The position numbers and the translations under genes were made by a program. This document shows, piece by piece, positions 9,534 to 18,075 of a stretch of DNA of 64,000 nucleotides (positions are counted from its first letter, which is position 1; each line of letters opens with the position of its first letter). The DNA is from Lysinibacillus composti (lineage in GTDB: Bacteria; Bacillota; Bacilli; Bacillales_A; Planococcaceae): NCBI RefSeq assembly GCF_016908465.1, contig NZ_JAFBDY010000001.1:62001-126000 (forward strand). The letters run 5' to 3'. Below the pieces are notes generated by a model. That model searched no databases and was not told the origin of the DNA. It saw nothing but the letters and a program-made list of their open reading frames with translations.

Positions 9534-10967
9534 ATGAAAAATTTAAACGTACAAGAAACATTTTCTTCACTACCAACGCTTCCGCAAGCTGATTTGGTTA
9601 ATGAAATATTAGCAAAAGAATTAAAGGAGTTAAACAAAAAAATCATTGTGTTAGATGATGATCCAACTGGTGTACAGACTGTTCATAACATATCTGTTTT
9701 TACTGATTGGTCAGCTGAAAGTATTGAAGCTGGTTTTGCAGAAGAGAATTCCATGTTCTTTATCCTCACTAATTCTCGTGGTTTTACAGCTAATGAAACT
9801 GAAAAGGCGCACAAAGAAATCGCAAAAATTGTGCAAGAAACTGCTAAAAAGTTTAATAGAGAATTTATCATAATCAGTCGTGGAGACTCTACATTACGTG
9901 GACATTATCCATTAGAAACAGAAGTGTTAAAAGACACAGTTGAAGAGCTTTCAACAACTAAATTTGATGGAGAAGTTATCATACCTTTCTTCCAAGAAGG
10001 CGGAAGATTCACAATTAATAACATTCATTATGTTCAGTATGATGAAGAACTAGTGCCTGCCGGAGAAACAGAATTTGCTAAAGACCGTACATTTGGCTAC
10101 TCTGCCTCTAATTTAGCTGAATGGGCAGAAGAAAAATCGAATGGACGTTACAAAGCAAGTGATGCGACTTTTATTTCAATAGAAGATATTCGATCATTAA
10201 ACATTGATGCCATTGTTGATCAGTTAATGGCGGTTAATAACTTTAATAAGATTGTAGTAAATACAGTTGATTATCTAGACGTGAAAGTATTTGTGATCGC
10301 ATTAGTTCGAGCGATGCGCAAAGGAAAAGTGTTTATGTTCAGAAGTGCTGCTGCATTAACTAAAGTAATTGGTGGGGTAAGTGATCGTCCACTTCTATCA
10401 CGTGAAGAATTAGTGAAGGATAACTCGACAAATGGTGGACTAATTATGATTGGTTCACATGTAAAGAAAACAACTGAGCAATTTGAAGAATTAAAAAAAT
10501 GTGACTTCATACATTTCATCGAATTTAATGTACATTTAGTGTTAAATGATTCTGCTTTTAAAGCTGAAGAAGATCGAATTGTAAACTTAGTCAATGAACT
10601 TATTTCTAAAGGACAAACGGTTTCAGTTTATACAAAACGTGAACGTTTAGATCTAGGAGAAAATAAAAAAGAAGAAGAATTAAAGCTTTCTGTTAAAATC
10701 TCTAATGCAGTTACAAATATCGTAAAACGACTACAGGTTCGCCCTAGTTATATCATTGCAAAAGGTGGTATCACATCAAGTGATATTGGAACAAATGGTC
10801 TTGGTGTGAAACATGCCATTGTAGCTGGACAAGTAAAACCTGGTATTCCCGTTTGGTACACAGGGGACGATTCAAAATTCCCAGGATTACCATATGTGAT
10901 CTTCCCTGGTAATGTAGGTACAAAAACCACATTGAAAGAAGTTGCAGAACTACTACAAGATAACTAG
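9534..10967 (+). CDS. Four-carbon acid sugar kinase (DUF1537; OtnK/DtnK type)
   Basis: A 477-residue kinase of the DUF1537 family, whose members phosphorylate 3-oxo-tetronate, D-threonate or D-erythronate. The N-terminal substrate domain starts with VLDDDPTGVQTVHN, and SRGDSTLRGHYPLE is the family's signature loop. The C-terminal ATP-binding domain shows AKGGITSSDIG and PGNVGTKTTLKEV. It follows the dehydrogenase with a 1-nt gap and weak ribosome binding, so it is probably translationally coupled. With a dehydrogenase upstream, OtnK (3-oxo-tetronate 4-kinase) is the closest match; DtnK would normally sit with PdxA2. The exact substrate cannot be read from the sequence. Confidence 0.87.
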   Translation: MKNLNVQETFSSLPTLPQADLVNEILAKELKELNKKIIVLDDDPTGVQTVHNISVFTDWSAESIEAGFAEENSMFFILTNSRGFTANETEKAHKEIAKIVQETAKKFNREFIIISRGDSTLRGHYPLETEVLKDTVEELSTTKFDGEVIIPFFQEGGRFTINNIHYVQYDEELVPAGETEFAKDRTFGYSASNLAEWAEEKSNGRYKASDATFISIEDIRSLNIDAIVDQLMAVNNFNKIVVNTVDYLDVKVFVIALVRAMRKGKVFMFRSAAALTKVIGGVSDRPLLSREELVKDNSTNGGLIMIGSHVKKTTEQFEELKKCDFIHFIEFNVHLVLNDSAFKAEEDRIVNLVNELISKGQTVSVYTKRERLDLGENKKEEELKLSVKISNAVTNIVKRLQVRPSYIIAKGGITSSDIGTNGLGVKHAIVAGQVKPGIPVWYTGDDSKFPGLPYVIFPGNVGTKTTLKEVAELLQDN

Positions 10968-10983
10968 GGAGGTGTCGGCAAGA

Positions 10984-11826
10984 ATGCTAGTGAATACAAA
11001 AGATATGCTTTTAAAAGCAAAACATGAAAAATATGCAATAGCTGCTTTTAATGTATATAACTTAGAAACTGTTCAAGCGGCAATTCGTGTATCTGAACAG
11101 TTACAACATCCTGTTATTATCGCTCTAGGTGAACGTTATTTTGGGACGGTTGATGTCGAAGGTTTTGCTAGTTTAGTAAAAACTTTAGCAGCAAAGTCTT
11201 CAGTACCGGTAGCGCTTCATTTAGATCATGCATATGAGAAAGAATCAATCATTCGAGCGATTCGTGCGGGCTTTACTTCTGTTATGTATGATGGTTCAAA
11301 ATTCGATTTAGAGAATAATACACGTCTTACGAAAGATATTACAGAAATTGCTCATATGGCAGGCGTTAGTGTAGAGGCTGAAATTGGATCTGTTGCTCTA
11401 GGTGCTTTCTCAGATGAAGAAGAAGGTGCAGGAACATTAACTGATCCAAAAGAGGCAAGGAAGTTTGTTGAGGAAACAGGTGTCGATTTTTTAGCTGCGG
11501 CGATTGGGACTGTTCATGGAATGTATAAAGGAGAACCCAATATCCGATTAGATTTACTAGATGAGATTCGTGAAATGGTGGATGTACCACTTGTATTACA
11601 CGGTGCTTCAGGAACTCCAGAAGAAATTATTAAAGAATCTGTTGCTAGAGGAATATGCAAAATCAATGTGAATACAGAAGTTTCACTTGCTGCAACACGA
11701 CATCTTGACGAAATGTTCAAAAATGAAGAACGTAAGAATGCACATTTATCAACAATTATGGCAGATATGCAACAATCGATGGAACCAGTAATGGAAAAAT
11801 TTACGAAGTTACTAATGAATAAATAA
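10984..11826 (+). CDS. Class II (zinc) aldolase, fructose/tagatose-bisphosphate aldolase family
   Basis: A 280-residue TIM-barrel aldolase of the FbaA/KbaY/GatY family. Visible are AAFNVYNLETVQA near the N-terminus, the zinc ligands in VALHLDHAYEKE, EAEIGSV, GTVHGMYKGEP, and LVLHGASGTPEE, followed by the phosphate-binding KINVNTE. The ATG at 10984 has AGGGAGGTG about 9 nt upstream; the earlier ATG at 10942 lies inside the kinase gene and is rejected. In related clusters this step is done by OtnC (AraD type) plus OtnI. Neither is present, so this enzyme may carry out the carbon-carbon cleavage or decarboxylation after phosphorylation. That reaction is an inference. Confidence 0.86.
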   Translation: MLVNTKDMLLKAKHEKYAIAAFNVYNLETVQAAIRVSEQLQHPVIIALGERYFGTVDVEGFASLVKTLAAKSSVPVALHLDHAYEKESIIRAIRAGFTSVMYDGSKFDLENNTRLTKDITEIAHMAGVSVEAEIGSVALGAFSDEEEGAGTLTDPKEARKFVEETGVDFLAAAIGTVHGMYKGEPNIRLDLLDEIREMVDVPLVLHGASGTPEEIIKESVARGICKINVNTEVSLAATRHLDEMFKNEERKNAHLSTIMADMQQSMEPVMEKFTKLLMNK

Positions 11827-11832
11827 TATAAT

Positions 11833-11866
11833 AGAAGAATGCGCTACAATTGTACCGCATTCTTCT
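11833..11866 (+). repeat. Intercistronic hairpin between aldolase and permease genes
   Basis: An 11-bp perfect inverted repeat (AGAAGAATGCG, 11833-11843 / 11856-11866) with a 12-nt loop. It lies between the aldolase stop and the permease ribosome binding site. There is no T-run, so it more likely affects mRNA stability or relative expression than termination. Confidence 0.6.
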
Positions 11867-11886
11867 TACAAAGAAAGAGGAATAAT

Positions 11887-13206
11887 ATGCCAATAGTTTC
11901 TATTATTATAGGAGTTTTACTTCTATTAGTTCTTATGATGGGATTAAAGTTAAACGCTTTCATTTCCCTAATCGTTGCAGCATTAGTCGTAGCCGTATTA
12001 GAAGGAATGACACCAATTGAAGCGATGACTTCCGTTCAAACGGGTTTAGGTAATTCACTGGGTAGCTTAACAATGATTATTATATTCGGAGCAGTTTTAG
12101 GTAAATTAATGACTGACTCCGGTGGTGCTCAACGTATTGCCTCTACGATGTTAACTGCATTTGGAAAAAAACGTGTTCAATTAGCATCAGTGATCACTGC
12201 TAGTGTAGTAGGAATAGCCTTGTTCTTCGAAACAGGGGTTGTTGTACTTATTCCTTTAATATTTACGATTGCTACAGCAGCAGGTGTACCACTTCTTTAC
12301 ATTGGCCTTCCAGTAATAGCAGCATTAATTACAATGCATGGATTTGTTCCTCCGCATCCTGGACCTACAGCAATTGCGGAAATCTTCGGTGCTAATATTG
12401 GTCAAACAATTATTTGGGGAGTAGTTATTGCTATACCTTCTATTATTATAGCAGGTCCATTGTTTACTAAATTATTCAAAAAAGAAGATTTAGAGGTTGA
12501 AATACCAAAAGGATTATTTACGCCTAAAACATTTGAAGATCATGAAATGCCAGGATTTGTGACAAGTATTATAACTGCACTTTTACCGGTAATTTTAATT
12601 GGTATTAAGACAGTCGTTGAAATAGTAGCACCAGATTCTGCCGTTCGACCGTTTACTGATTTTATTGGTACTGCAAGCACTGCATTATTAATCTCGGTAA
12701 TAGTAGCCATGTTTACATTCGGTCTTAACCGAGGTAAGAACATGAAAGAAATTATGAATATATTTGCTGATGCAACAGCAGGGATCGCGTTAATTTTATT
12801 AATAATCGCAGGCGGTGGTGCTTTCAAGCAAGTATTACTTGATAGTGGAATCGATCAATATATCGCGGGAATAATGGAAAATACGACACTTTCACCAATT
12901 CTTTTGGTTTGGTTAATTGGTGCAGTTTTACGTGTAGCATTAGGGTCAGCAACAGTCGCTGGGATGACTGCAGCAGGGATTGCGGCACCTATTATTGCTG
13001 TTACAGGTGCGAGCCCAGTATTAATGACATTAGCTGCTGGTGCAGGTAGTGTTGGTTTCTCACACGTAAATGATGCAGGGTTCTGGATTGTTAAAGAATA
13101 CTTCAACATGTCAATAGGGAAAACATTTAAAACGTGGACAGCCTTAACATCAATTATTTCTATTGTTGGTTTAATTGGCGTATTAATATTAGATATGTTC
13201 CTATAA
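11887..13206 (+). CDS. GntP-family gluconate/acid-sugar:H+ symporter
   Basis: A 439-residue membrane permease with about 12 hydrophobic segments. Family motifs include ALFFETGVVVLIPL, the pore-like MHGFVPPHPGPTAIAE at about residues 154-169, LRVALGSATVAGMTAAG, and FSHVNDAGFWIVKEYF near the C-terminus. The family imports gluconate and related acids. The start is the ATG at 11887 with AGAGGA upstream; a longer frame from 11839 would run back through the intercistronic hairpin and adds a non-family N-terminus. It is the last gene of the operon and probably supplies its substrate. A terminator follows. Confidence 0.9.
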   Translation: MPIVSIIIGVLLLLVLMMGLKLNAFISLIVAALVVAVLEGMTPIEAMTSVQTGLGNSLGSLTMIIIFGAVLGKLMTDSGGAQRIASTMLTAFGKKRVQLASVITASVVGIALFFETGVVVLIPLIFTIATAAGVPLLYIGLPVIAALITMHGFVPPHPGPTAIAEIFGANIGQTIIWGVVIAIPSIIIAGPLFTKLFKKEDLEVEIPKGLFTPKTFEDHEMPGFVTSIITALLPVILIGIKTVVEIVAPDSAVRPFTDFIGTASTALLISVIVAMFTFGLNRGKNMKEIMNIFADATAGIALILLIIAGGGAFKQVLLDSGIDQYIAGIMENTTLSPILLVWLIGAVLRVALGSATVAGMTAAGIAAPIIAVTGASPVLMTLAAGAGSVGFSHVNDAGFWIVKEYFNMSIGKTFKTWTALTSIISIVGLIGVLILDMFL

Positions 13207-13216
13207 AAGTATCTGA

Positions 13217-13268
13217 AGACATAGTGAATAAGAGTTAATCAAAACTCTATTCATTGTGTCTTTTTTAA
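13217..13268 (+). terminator. Terminator of the acid-sugar operon
   Basis: A nearly 19-bp stem (AGACATAGTGAATAAGAGTT against its near complement ending at 13261) with a short loop, followed by TTTTTT. Confidence 0.85.
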
Positions 13269-13350
13269 TAGAAGATAACTAATTAATATTATTAAATAAC
13301 TATGTCTACTGCCACACTATTTATTTCATACTATTGTGGAGGTGGAAAAA

Positions 13351-14316
13351 ATGACGATAGTACGATTAGGATACGTTGCGATGAGTGTAGAACTTAAAAA
13401 TTCTTCTCCTTCCCAAACAATGACGTTCACTCAATTTCAAAAAATCAGGGACCGTGAAGCAGCAATTCGTAAGTTAGAACGGATTGCACTAGCTAATTTA
13501 GAGAATACACACAGGCTGCTAAAACATAATGTGTTTCATGAGATCCACTTTTATCGATTAACCTCTCGATTAATTCCGTTAGCTAATCACGAAGAACTTG
13601 CTGATTGGAATTATATGAAACCATTAAAAGAGAAGCTACGTGAAATAGGGGAATATGCTGAAAAAAATAGCATGAGAATTGACTTTCATCCTGACCATTT
13701 TGTTGTCCTGAATTCTTCCAAAATGGATGTATTAAAAAATTCAATAAAAACTTTGAAAATGCATTATCTTATTTTAAAGGGTATGGCAATAAATCCAGCT
13801 CATCGCTGTGTGCTTCATGTTGGTGGTAATTATAATGAAACAGTAAAATCACTGGAGCGTTTTATTGATAATTGGATGTCTGTTCCAAAATCCATACAAC
13901 AATTGATTATACTTGAAAACGATGATACATCATTTACACTGGACGATACACTTTATTTATGTGAAAAATTAGGCATTCCGCTTGTATTTGATTATCATCA
14001 TCATCTAGCTCACCACCAAAACATTAATTGGGAAGAAAATTGGGAACGCGTTATAACAACATGGAAGGATTCACCCCTTCCAATCAAAATGCATATTTCG
14101 AGTCCGAAAAGTGATGCAGAATTCCGTCATCATTCAGATTATGTTGATGTGAGCATGTTCTTTGAATTTTTAAATAAGATTAAAGGGTCTGTTCCAGAAA
14201 TTCACTGTATGATTGAGGCTAAAAAGAAGGATGAAGCTCTATTTGCTTTAATTGAAGATATTAAAAAAAGAGAAGACGTTGAAATGATTGATGGGTCCTC
14301 ATTTTATTTGAAGTAG
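13351..14316 (+). CDS. uvsE: UV damage endonuclease (UVDE)
   Basis: A 321-residue TIM-barrel metallo-endonuclease that nicks DNA 5' to UV photoproducts, giving excision repair that bypasses UvrABC. The expected metal-binding segments appear in order: IDFHPDHFVVL, CVLHVGGN, ILENDDTSF, LVFDYHHHLAH, IKMHISSPK and CMIEAKKKDEA. The N-terminus RLGYVAMSV is the family opening. The ATG at 13351 has GGAGGTGG 6-12 nt upstream; a GTG at 13336 would overlap that site and is rejected. It is a single-gene unit common in spore-formers, placed between the acid-sugar operon and rpsD. Confidence 0.93.
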   Translation: MTIVRLGYVAMSVELKNSSPSQTMTFTQFQKIRDREAAIRKLERIALANLENTHRLLKHNVFHEIHFYRLTSRLIPLANHEELADWNYMKPLKEKLREIGEYAEKNSMRIDFHPDHFVVLNSSKMDVLKNSIKTLKMHYLILKGMAINPAHRCVLHVGGNYNETVKSLERFIDNWMSVPKSIQQLIILENDDTSFTLDDTLYLCEKLGIPLVFDYHHHLAHHQNINWEENWERVITTWKDSPLPIKMHISSPKSDAEFRHHSDYVDVSMFFEFLNKIKGSVPEIHCMIEAKKKDEALFALIEDIKKREDVEMIDGSSFYLK

Positions 14317-14384
14317 TGAGAACAATTCATTACCTGTCAAAAGTAAATTAATTGCACATTCCTATTTGTACTTATTTATTATAA

Positions 14385-14425
14385 AAAACGATCCAGAACC
14401 TTTAACAAGGATTCTGGATCGTTTA
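14385..14425 (-). terminator. Terminator after rpsD (probably bidirectional)
   Basis: AAACGATCCAGAA (14386-14398) pairs with TTCTGGATCGTTT (14412-14424). A T-rich stretch follows on the minus strand. It also closes uvsE on the plus strand. Confidence 0.8.
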
Positions 14426-14436
14426 AAGAATAACGA

Positions 14437-15039
14437 TTAACGAGAGTAGAACTCAACGATTAATGATTCTTGGATATCAGATGATAATTCAGAACGTTCT
14501 GGAAGACGTACAAATGTACCTTCTTTTTTGTCTGCATCAAATGAGATATAATCTGGTACGAAGTTATTAGCTTCGATTGCTTCTGTAATTACAGCAAGGT
14601 TTTGAGATTTTTCACGAAGAGAAATCACTTGACCTGGTTTAACACTGTAAGAAGGAATATCAACGCGTTTACCATCAACTAAAATGTGACCGTGGTTAAC
14701 TAATTGACGAGCTCCGCGACGAGTGCGAGCGAAACCTAAACGGTATACTAGGTTGTCAAGGCGAGTTTCAAGAAGGATCATGAAGTTTTCACCAACAACA
14801 CCTTTAATTTTAGAAGCTTTAGTGAATAGGTTTTTGAATTGACGTTCAGTCATACCGTACATATGACGAAGTTTTTGTTTTTCTTGTAATTGTAAACCAT
14901 ATTCAGATAATTTTTTGCGTTGGTTTGGACCGTGTTGACCTGGTGCATAAGGGCGTTTTTCTAATTCTTTACCTGTGCCACTTAAAGAAAGACCAAGGCG
15001 ACGAGATAATTTCCAAGATGGACCTGTATAACGAGACAT
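14437..15039 (-). CDS. rpsD: 30S ribosomal protein S4
   Basis: A 200-residue primary 16S rRNA-binding protein that nucleates 30S assembly. It starts with [20 protein letters not shown], contains the [19 protein letters not shown] segment, and has the S4 domain from about residue 92 ([34 protein letters not shown]). There is no zinc-type CXXC motif at the N-terminus, as usual for the B. subtilis type. The minus-strand ATG at 15039 has AAAGGAGGAG 5' of it. A structured leader and a promoter lie upstream. It is a single-gene unit, as in B. subtilis. Confidence 0.97.
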   Translation of the reverse strand: MSRYTGPSWKLSRRLGLSLSGTGKELEKRPYAPGQHGPNQRKKLSEYGLQLQEKQKLRHMYGMTERQFKNLFTKASKIKGVVGENFMILLETRLDNLVYRLGFARTRRGARQLVNHGHILVDGKRVDIPSYSVKPGQVISLREKSQNLAVITEAIEANNFVPDYISFDADKKEGTFVRLPERSELSSDIQESLIVEFYSR

Positions 15040-15231
15040 GTATTGTCTCCTCCTTTAAATTTGGTTTTTTTTGTTGTAAAACAAAAACCAGTTGCACCCG
15101 ACACTTGCGGTATTTTATTTTCATGTACCTTCGCCCTAGCAGCCGATAGAGTTACACAATACACCGTCTATATTAATAGAGGAATAAAATACTAGAACAA
15201 GCTTATACAACTGCTGCGTTCATTTTACACA
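15040..15231 (-). promoter_or_regulatory. Probable S4 autoregulatory leader of rpsD
   Basis: The roughly 190-nt leader between the predicted start point and the rpsD start can form several helices, including an AAAACC..GGTTTTTG-type hairpin near the ribosome binding site. B. subtilis rpsD is known to be repressed by S4 binding its leader. Identity here rests on position and length, since a pseudoknot was not computed. Confidence 0.45.
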
Positions 15232-15237
15232 AAATCC

Positions 15238-15266
15238 ATTTTATAATTTTTTTATCATATCGTCAA
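15238..15266 (-). promoter_or_regulatory. SigA-type promoter of rpsD
   Basis: On the minus strand, TTGACG (15261-15266) and TAAAAT (15238-15243) are separated by exactly 17 bp. Transcription would start near 15231. Confidence 0.65.
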
Positions 15267-15269
15267 TAG

Positions 15270-15657
15270 AAAAGGTATGTTTAATCAAATACGTTTTGAT
15301 TTATTTGTATTTTGTACAGTGCTTTCAACATAACTAGCTAAAAAACATATGAACTCCGATTTTATTATTGTTAAGGCCAATAAGATTCTTTTTGCGCGGT
15401 ACCCGAAAAAGGGGCGTTCTTATTCTGCGTTTATTTTTAACAGTTTCGTTATAATCCCACTTATGAGACAAAGTCGTTAGTCCTAACATTTTAGGAGTGG
15501 AATTGTAAGTAATTTTGAAAAGAATCAAGACCTCTTACATAAATAAGAGTATGAAGTAATTCACTACCTCGAATATTATAGTCATTTTGACATAAAAAGT
15601 GTATAATTTTTATGAGTTAATAGTATGCGTTCTTTAAACGGAAGAAAAGGTGATTTT
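15270..15657. other. Intergenic region upstream of the GGDEF gene
   Basis: No convincing gene was seen. A 64-codon minus-strand frame (15334-15528) lacks a ribosome binding site and protein-like composition. Near the plus-strand gene, TATAAT at 15602-15607 with a weak TAGTCA at 15579-15584 (17-bp spacing) may be its promoter. The closer TTGACA at 15587-15592 is only 9 bp away and cannot be its -35. Confidence 0.4.
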
Positions 15658-17535
15658 ATGATAGAACATCGTCACACTTTAAACGCTATTAAATCAGACT
15701 TATTAGAAATTTGTTTTAATACAGTTGAAAACCTTAATAGCCACAGTGAATATTTGATGTTATTACAAAATTGTTTACTTAAACATTTTGATATAAATCA
15801 ATGCTGTTTTCTTTTAAATGAAGGGGAAACTTGTAAACCATATAATATAGATGTATCTTTGGAATTGAAATTTAGTGGCATTCCTTGTATGATGTTCGAA
15901 CCTTATTTTTACTCAGGTTCTATTGTTACAATTCCGTCTTTTTTAGCTGAAAAAGTGGAATTTAACGGATTGACTCATATGTTATTAATTAAAGTAGGAA
16001 ACAATACCCCTATAAGTGTAGTATTGCTTAAAGCAACTGAAAAGTGGACTGATTTTTGTCAATCGGAATTTTTTGAAGATTTCCTAAATCATTTTACAAA
16101 AGCAATGAATTTGTTATATAAAAATGTCGAAATTCGTTTTAATGAAAATCAATATCGTAAACTATATAATATGACAGATTTATTCCATTCTACAATGGAT
16201 ATTGACGTAATATTGAAAAATGTCTTAACAATTATACAAGAGAATTTCCCAAACTTTGATGTGGAATTGATTTTGTCTAATGATCAAGATCGACAAACGA
16301 AAGTTCGGATAAAACCATTTGATTATTTGTCTGAGAGGCCGTCTACGATTGAAGCATTTGTGTCAGGCAAAATTACAACCGAACAGGCATCTGATTTGAA
16401 TTCTAGTTTATTAAATGCACCGATTAAAGGACGCCAAGCGATTTACGGGATCCTTCAAGTCAGTGCACCAATTTCCTATGTCTATTCAAAAGCACAGAAA
16501 GAATTTATTGAAATTTTAGCACACTCGTCAGGTAACGCCCTTGAAAATGCAAAATTATATCATCAATCACATCGCCTAATTAGTGATTTGCAACTAATAA
16601 ACGAAACAACTTCACGCTTAAATATGAAATTAGACATAAATGAAATGTTATTGTTTTTACAAAAACAATTAATGAAATCGTTCCAACCGATGGAACTTTG
16701 TTTCGTTTTAAAGGAAGGCAGTCAGTGTAAGGTAACGAATGCCTCAACGCAACTATTTAAAACTGAAGAAGGAATGCTTTATATCAGTCATGTTTCAAAT
16801 CATTTTGAAGAAACGCAAGATCCATTATTCATCGCAGATTTTTCGCGTATTAAAGGGCCAAATGTGGAGTATAAATCTATGATGGCTATACCAATGATCG
16901 TCGAACAGCGAATTACAGGATTTAGTCTTGTATTACATAAAGATTCTTATTTCTTCTCCTTCGATAGTTTTAAACTAATGCAATCCCTAATACATCATTC
17001 TTCATTAGCCATTGCAAATTCCACTTTACGAAATCAATTACAAGAAATGGTTGATCATGATCATTTAACGAAACTCTATGCTCGTAGTTATTTAGATGAG
17101 TACGTCGAATCTGCACTTAAAAATGACGACTGTGGCATGTTTTTATTGCTTGATATTGATAATTTTAAACGAGTAAACGATACTTACGGTCACCAAGTGG
17201 GTGATGAAATTTTAGTTCAAATTGCAGACCAATTAAGAGTTTTAGTAGGCACTCGAGGAATTTGTGCGAGATGGGGTGGGGAGGAAATGGCAGTTTATGT
17301 CCCAAAGATTTCTCCAGAAGAGGCGATAATATTATCGAATCGAATTGTTGAAGTTATACCGGAAGTTACAAATCCAAGAGTCACGATTTCGGCTGGGCTA
17401 GTTACAGGGGATGAATACCAAAAGCAAGAATTTCAAACAATTTTTCTTGAGGCTGATACGGCACTTTACTATGCGAAAAAGAATGGTAAAAATCAGGTTT
17501 GTATTTTTAATGAAGCAATGTTATTGCATTCATAA
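15658..17535 (+). CDS. ytrP: GAF-GAF-GGDEF protein (putative diguanylate cyclase, YtrP-like)
   Basis: A 625-residue cytoplasmic signalling protein. Two or three GAF-like sensory regions fill about residues 1-470, and the C-terminal GGDEF domain occupies about 475-620. In it, DHDHLTKLYARSYLDEYV and LLDIDNFKRVNDTYGHQVGDEIL supply the metal and nucleotide residues. The signature motif reads WGGEEMAVYVP, so the fifth position is Met rather than Phe, while the catalytic GGEE is kept. Activity is therefore plausible but not certain. The ATG at 15658 has AAAGGTGA 5-12 nt upstream and is preferred over 15625. B. subtilis carries ytrP at this position after rpsD. No transmembrane segment was seen. Confidence 0.88.
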   Translation: MIEHRHTLNAIKSDLLEICFNTVENLNSHSEYLMLLQNCLLKHFDINQCCFLLNEGETCKPYNIDVSLELKFSGIPCMMFEPYFYSGSIVTIPSFLAEKVEFNGLTHMLLIKVGNNTPISVVLLKATEKWTDFCQSEFFEDFLNHFTKAMNLLYKNVEIRFNENQYRKLYNMTDLFHSTMDIDVILKNVLTIIQENFPNFDVELILSNDQDRQTKVRIKPFDYLSERPSTIEAFVSGKITTEQASDLNSSLLNAPIKGRQAIYGILQVSAPISYVYSKAQKEFIEILAHSSGNALENAKLYHQSHRLISDLQLINETTSRLNMKLDINEMLLFLQKQLMKSFQPMELCFVLKEGSQCKVTNASTQLFKTEEGMLYISHVSNHFEETQDPLFIADFSRIKGPNVEYKSMMAIPMIVEQRITGFSLVLHKDSYFFSFDSFKLMQSLIHHSSLAIANSTLRNQLQEMVDHDHLTKLYARSYLDEYVESALKNDDCGMFLLLDIDNFKRVNDTYGHQVGDEILVQIADQLRVLVGTRGICARWGGEEMAVYVPKISPEEAIILSNRIVEVIPEVTNPRVTISAGLVTGDEYQKQEFQTIFLEADTALYYAKKNGKNQVCIFNEAMLLHS

Positions 17536-17536
17536 G

Positions 17537-17578
17537 AAAAGGGGTATCTTAAAAGTAATTTTGAGATACCCCTTTACT
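17537..17578. terminator. Bidirectional terminator between the GGDEF gene and fRMsr
   Basis: AAAGGGGTATCT (17538-17549) pairs with AGATACCCCTTT (17564-17575) and extends inward through TAAAA/TTTTG. It lies between convergent genes. Confidence 0.85.
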
Positions 17579-17580
17579 TA

Positions 17581-18060
17581 TTAAATGAACTTCATTAGTG
17601 TTTCTACAAATTGTTCTAAGCCTTGTCGATCTTCTACTGAGAAGCGATTTTTAATCGGGCTATCGATGTCTAATACCCCAATGACCTCTTCATTTTTGAT
17701 AAGTGGTACAACAATTTCTGAATTAGATGCCGCATCACAGGCAATATGGCCAGGGAATGCATGCACATCATCAACAACAAGCGTTTGCTTTTTTTCAACT
17801 GCTGTACCACAAACACCTCTTCCAACTGCAATGCGAACACAAGCAGGGAGTCCTTGGAATGGTCCTAATACAAGCTCTCCATCTCTCATAATGTAAAACC
17901 CAACCCAATTGATTTGATCTAAAAATTGATTTAATAGAGCAGATGCGTTACTAAGGTTTGCTATTCTGTCATTTTCTCCCTCAAGCAATGCATCAAGTTG
18001 TTTTGATAAGGTATCATATTGTTTTGCAACTGGACCTTCATAATTAATTTTACTATACAT
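17581..18060 (-). CDS. ytsP: Free methionine-(R)-sulfoxide reductase (GAF domain, YtsP)
   Basis: A 159-residue single GAF-domain enzyme that reduces free methionine-R-sulfoxide. The three family cysteines are C74, C84 and C108, with the same 10- and 24-residue spacing as C84/C94/C118 of the E. coli enzyme. GPFQGLPACVRIAVGRGVCG and HIACDAASNSEIVVPL are signature stretches. It lies 15 nt downstream of hisJ on the minus strand with TTGGAGG before its ATG at 18060, so the two are co-transcribed. It gives oxidative damage repair in the cytoplasm. Confidence 0.93.
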   Translation of the reverse strand: MYSKINYEGPVAKQYDTLSKQLDALLEGENDRIANLSNASALLNQFLDQINWVGFYIMRDGELVLGPFQGLPACVRIAVGRGVCGTAVEKKQTLVVDDVHAFPGHIACDAASNSEIVVPLIKNEEVIGVLDIDSPIKNRFSVEDRQGLEQFVETLMKFI

Positions 18061-18075
18061 AAAAAGCCTCCAATT

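Noticed and set aside
10942-10983. Upstream in-frame ATG for the aldolase
   Set aside because: It lies inside the kinase gene, and AGGGAGGTG directly precedes the ATG at 10984.
15365-15425. CGGGTACCGCGC on the minus strand, resembling a T-box core
   Set aside because: The TGG of the TGGN bulge is missing, there is no terminator or antiterminator pair, and no amino-acid gene follows.
15334-15528. 64-codon minus-strand ORF upstream of the GGDEF gene
   Set aside because: No ribosome binding site, low-complexity Lys/Asn composition, and no family resemblance.
15587-15607. TTGACA followed by TATAAT
   Set aside because: Only 9 bp lie between them, too short for a SigA promoter; TAGTCA at 17-bp spacing is the only usable -35.
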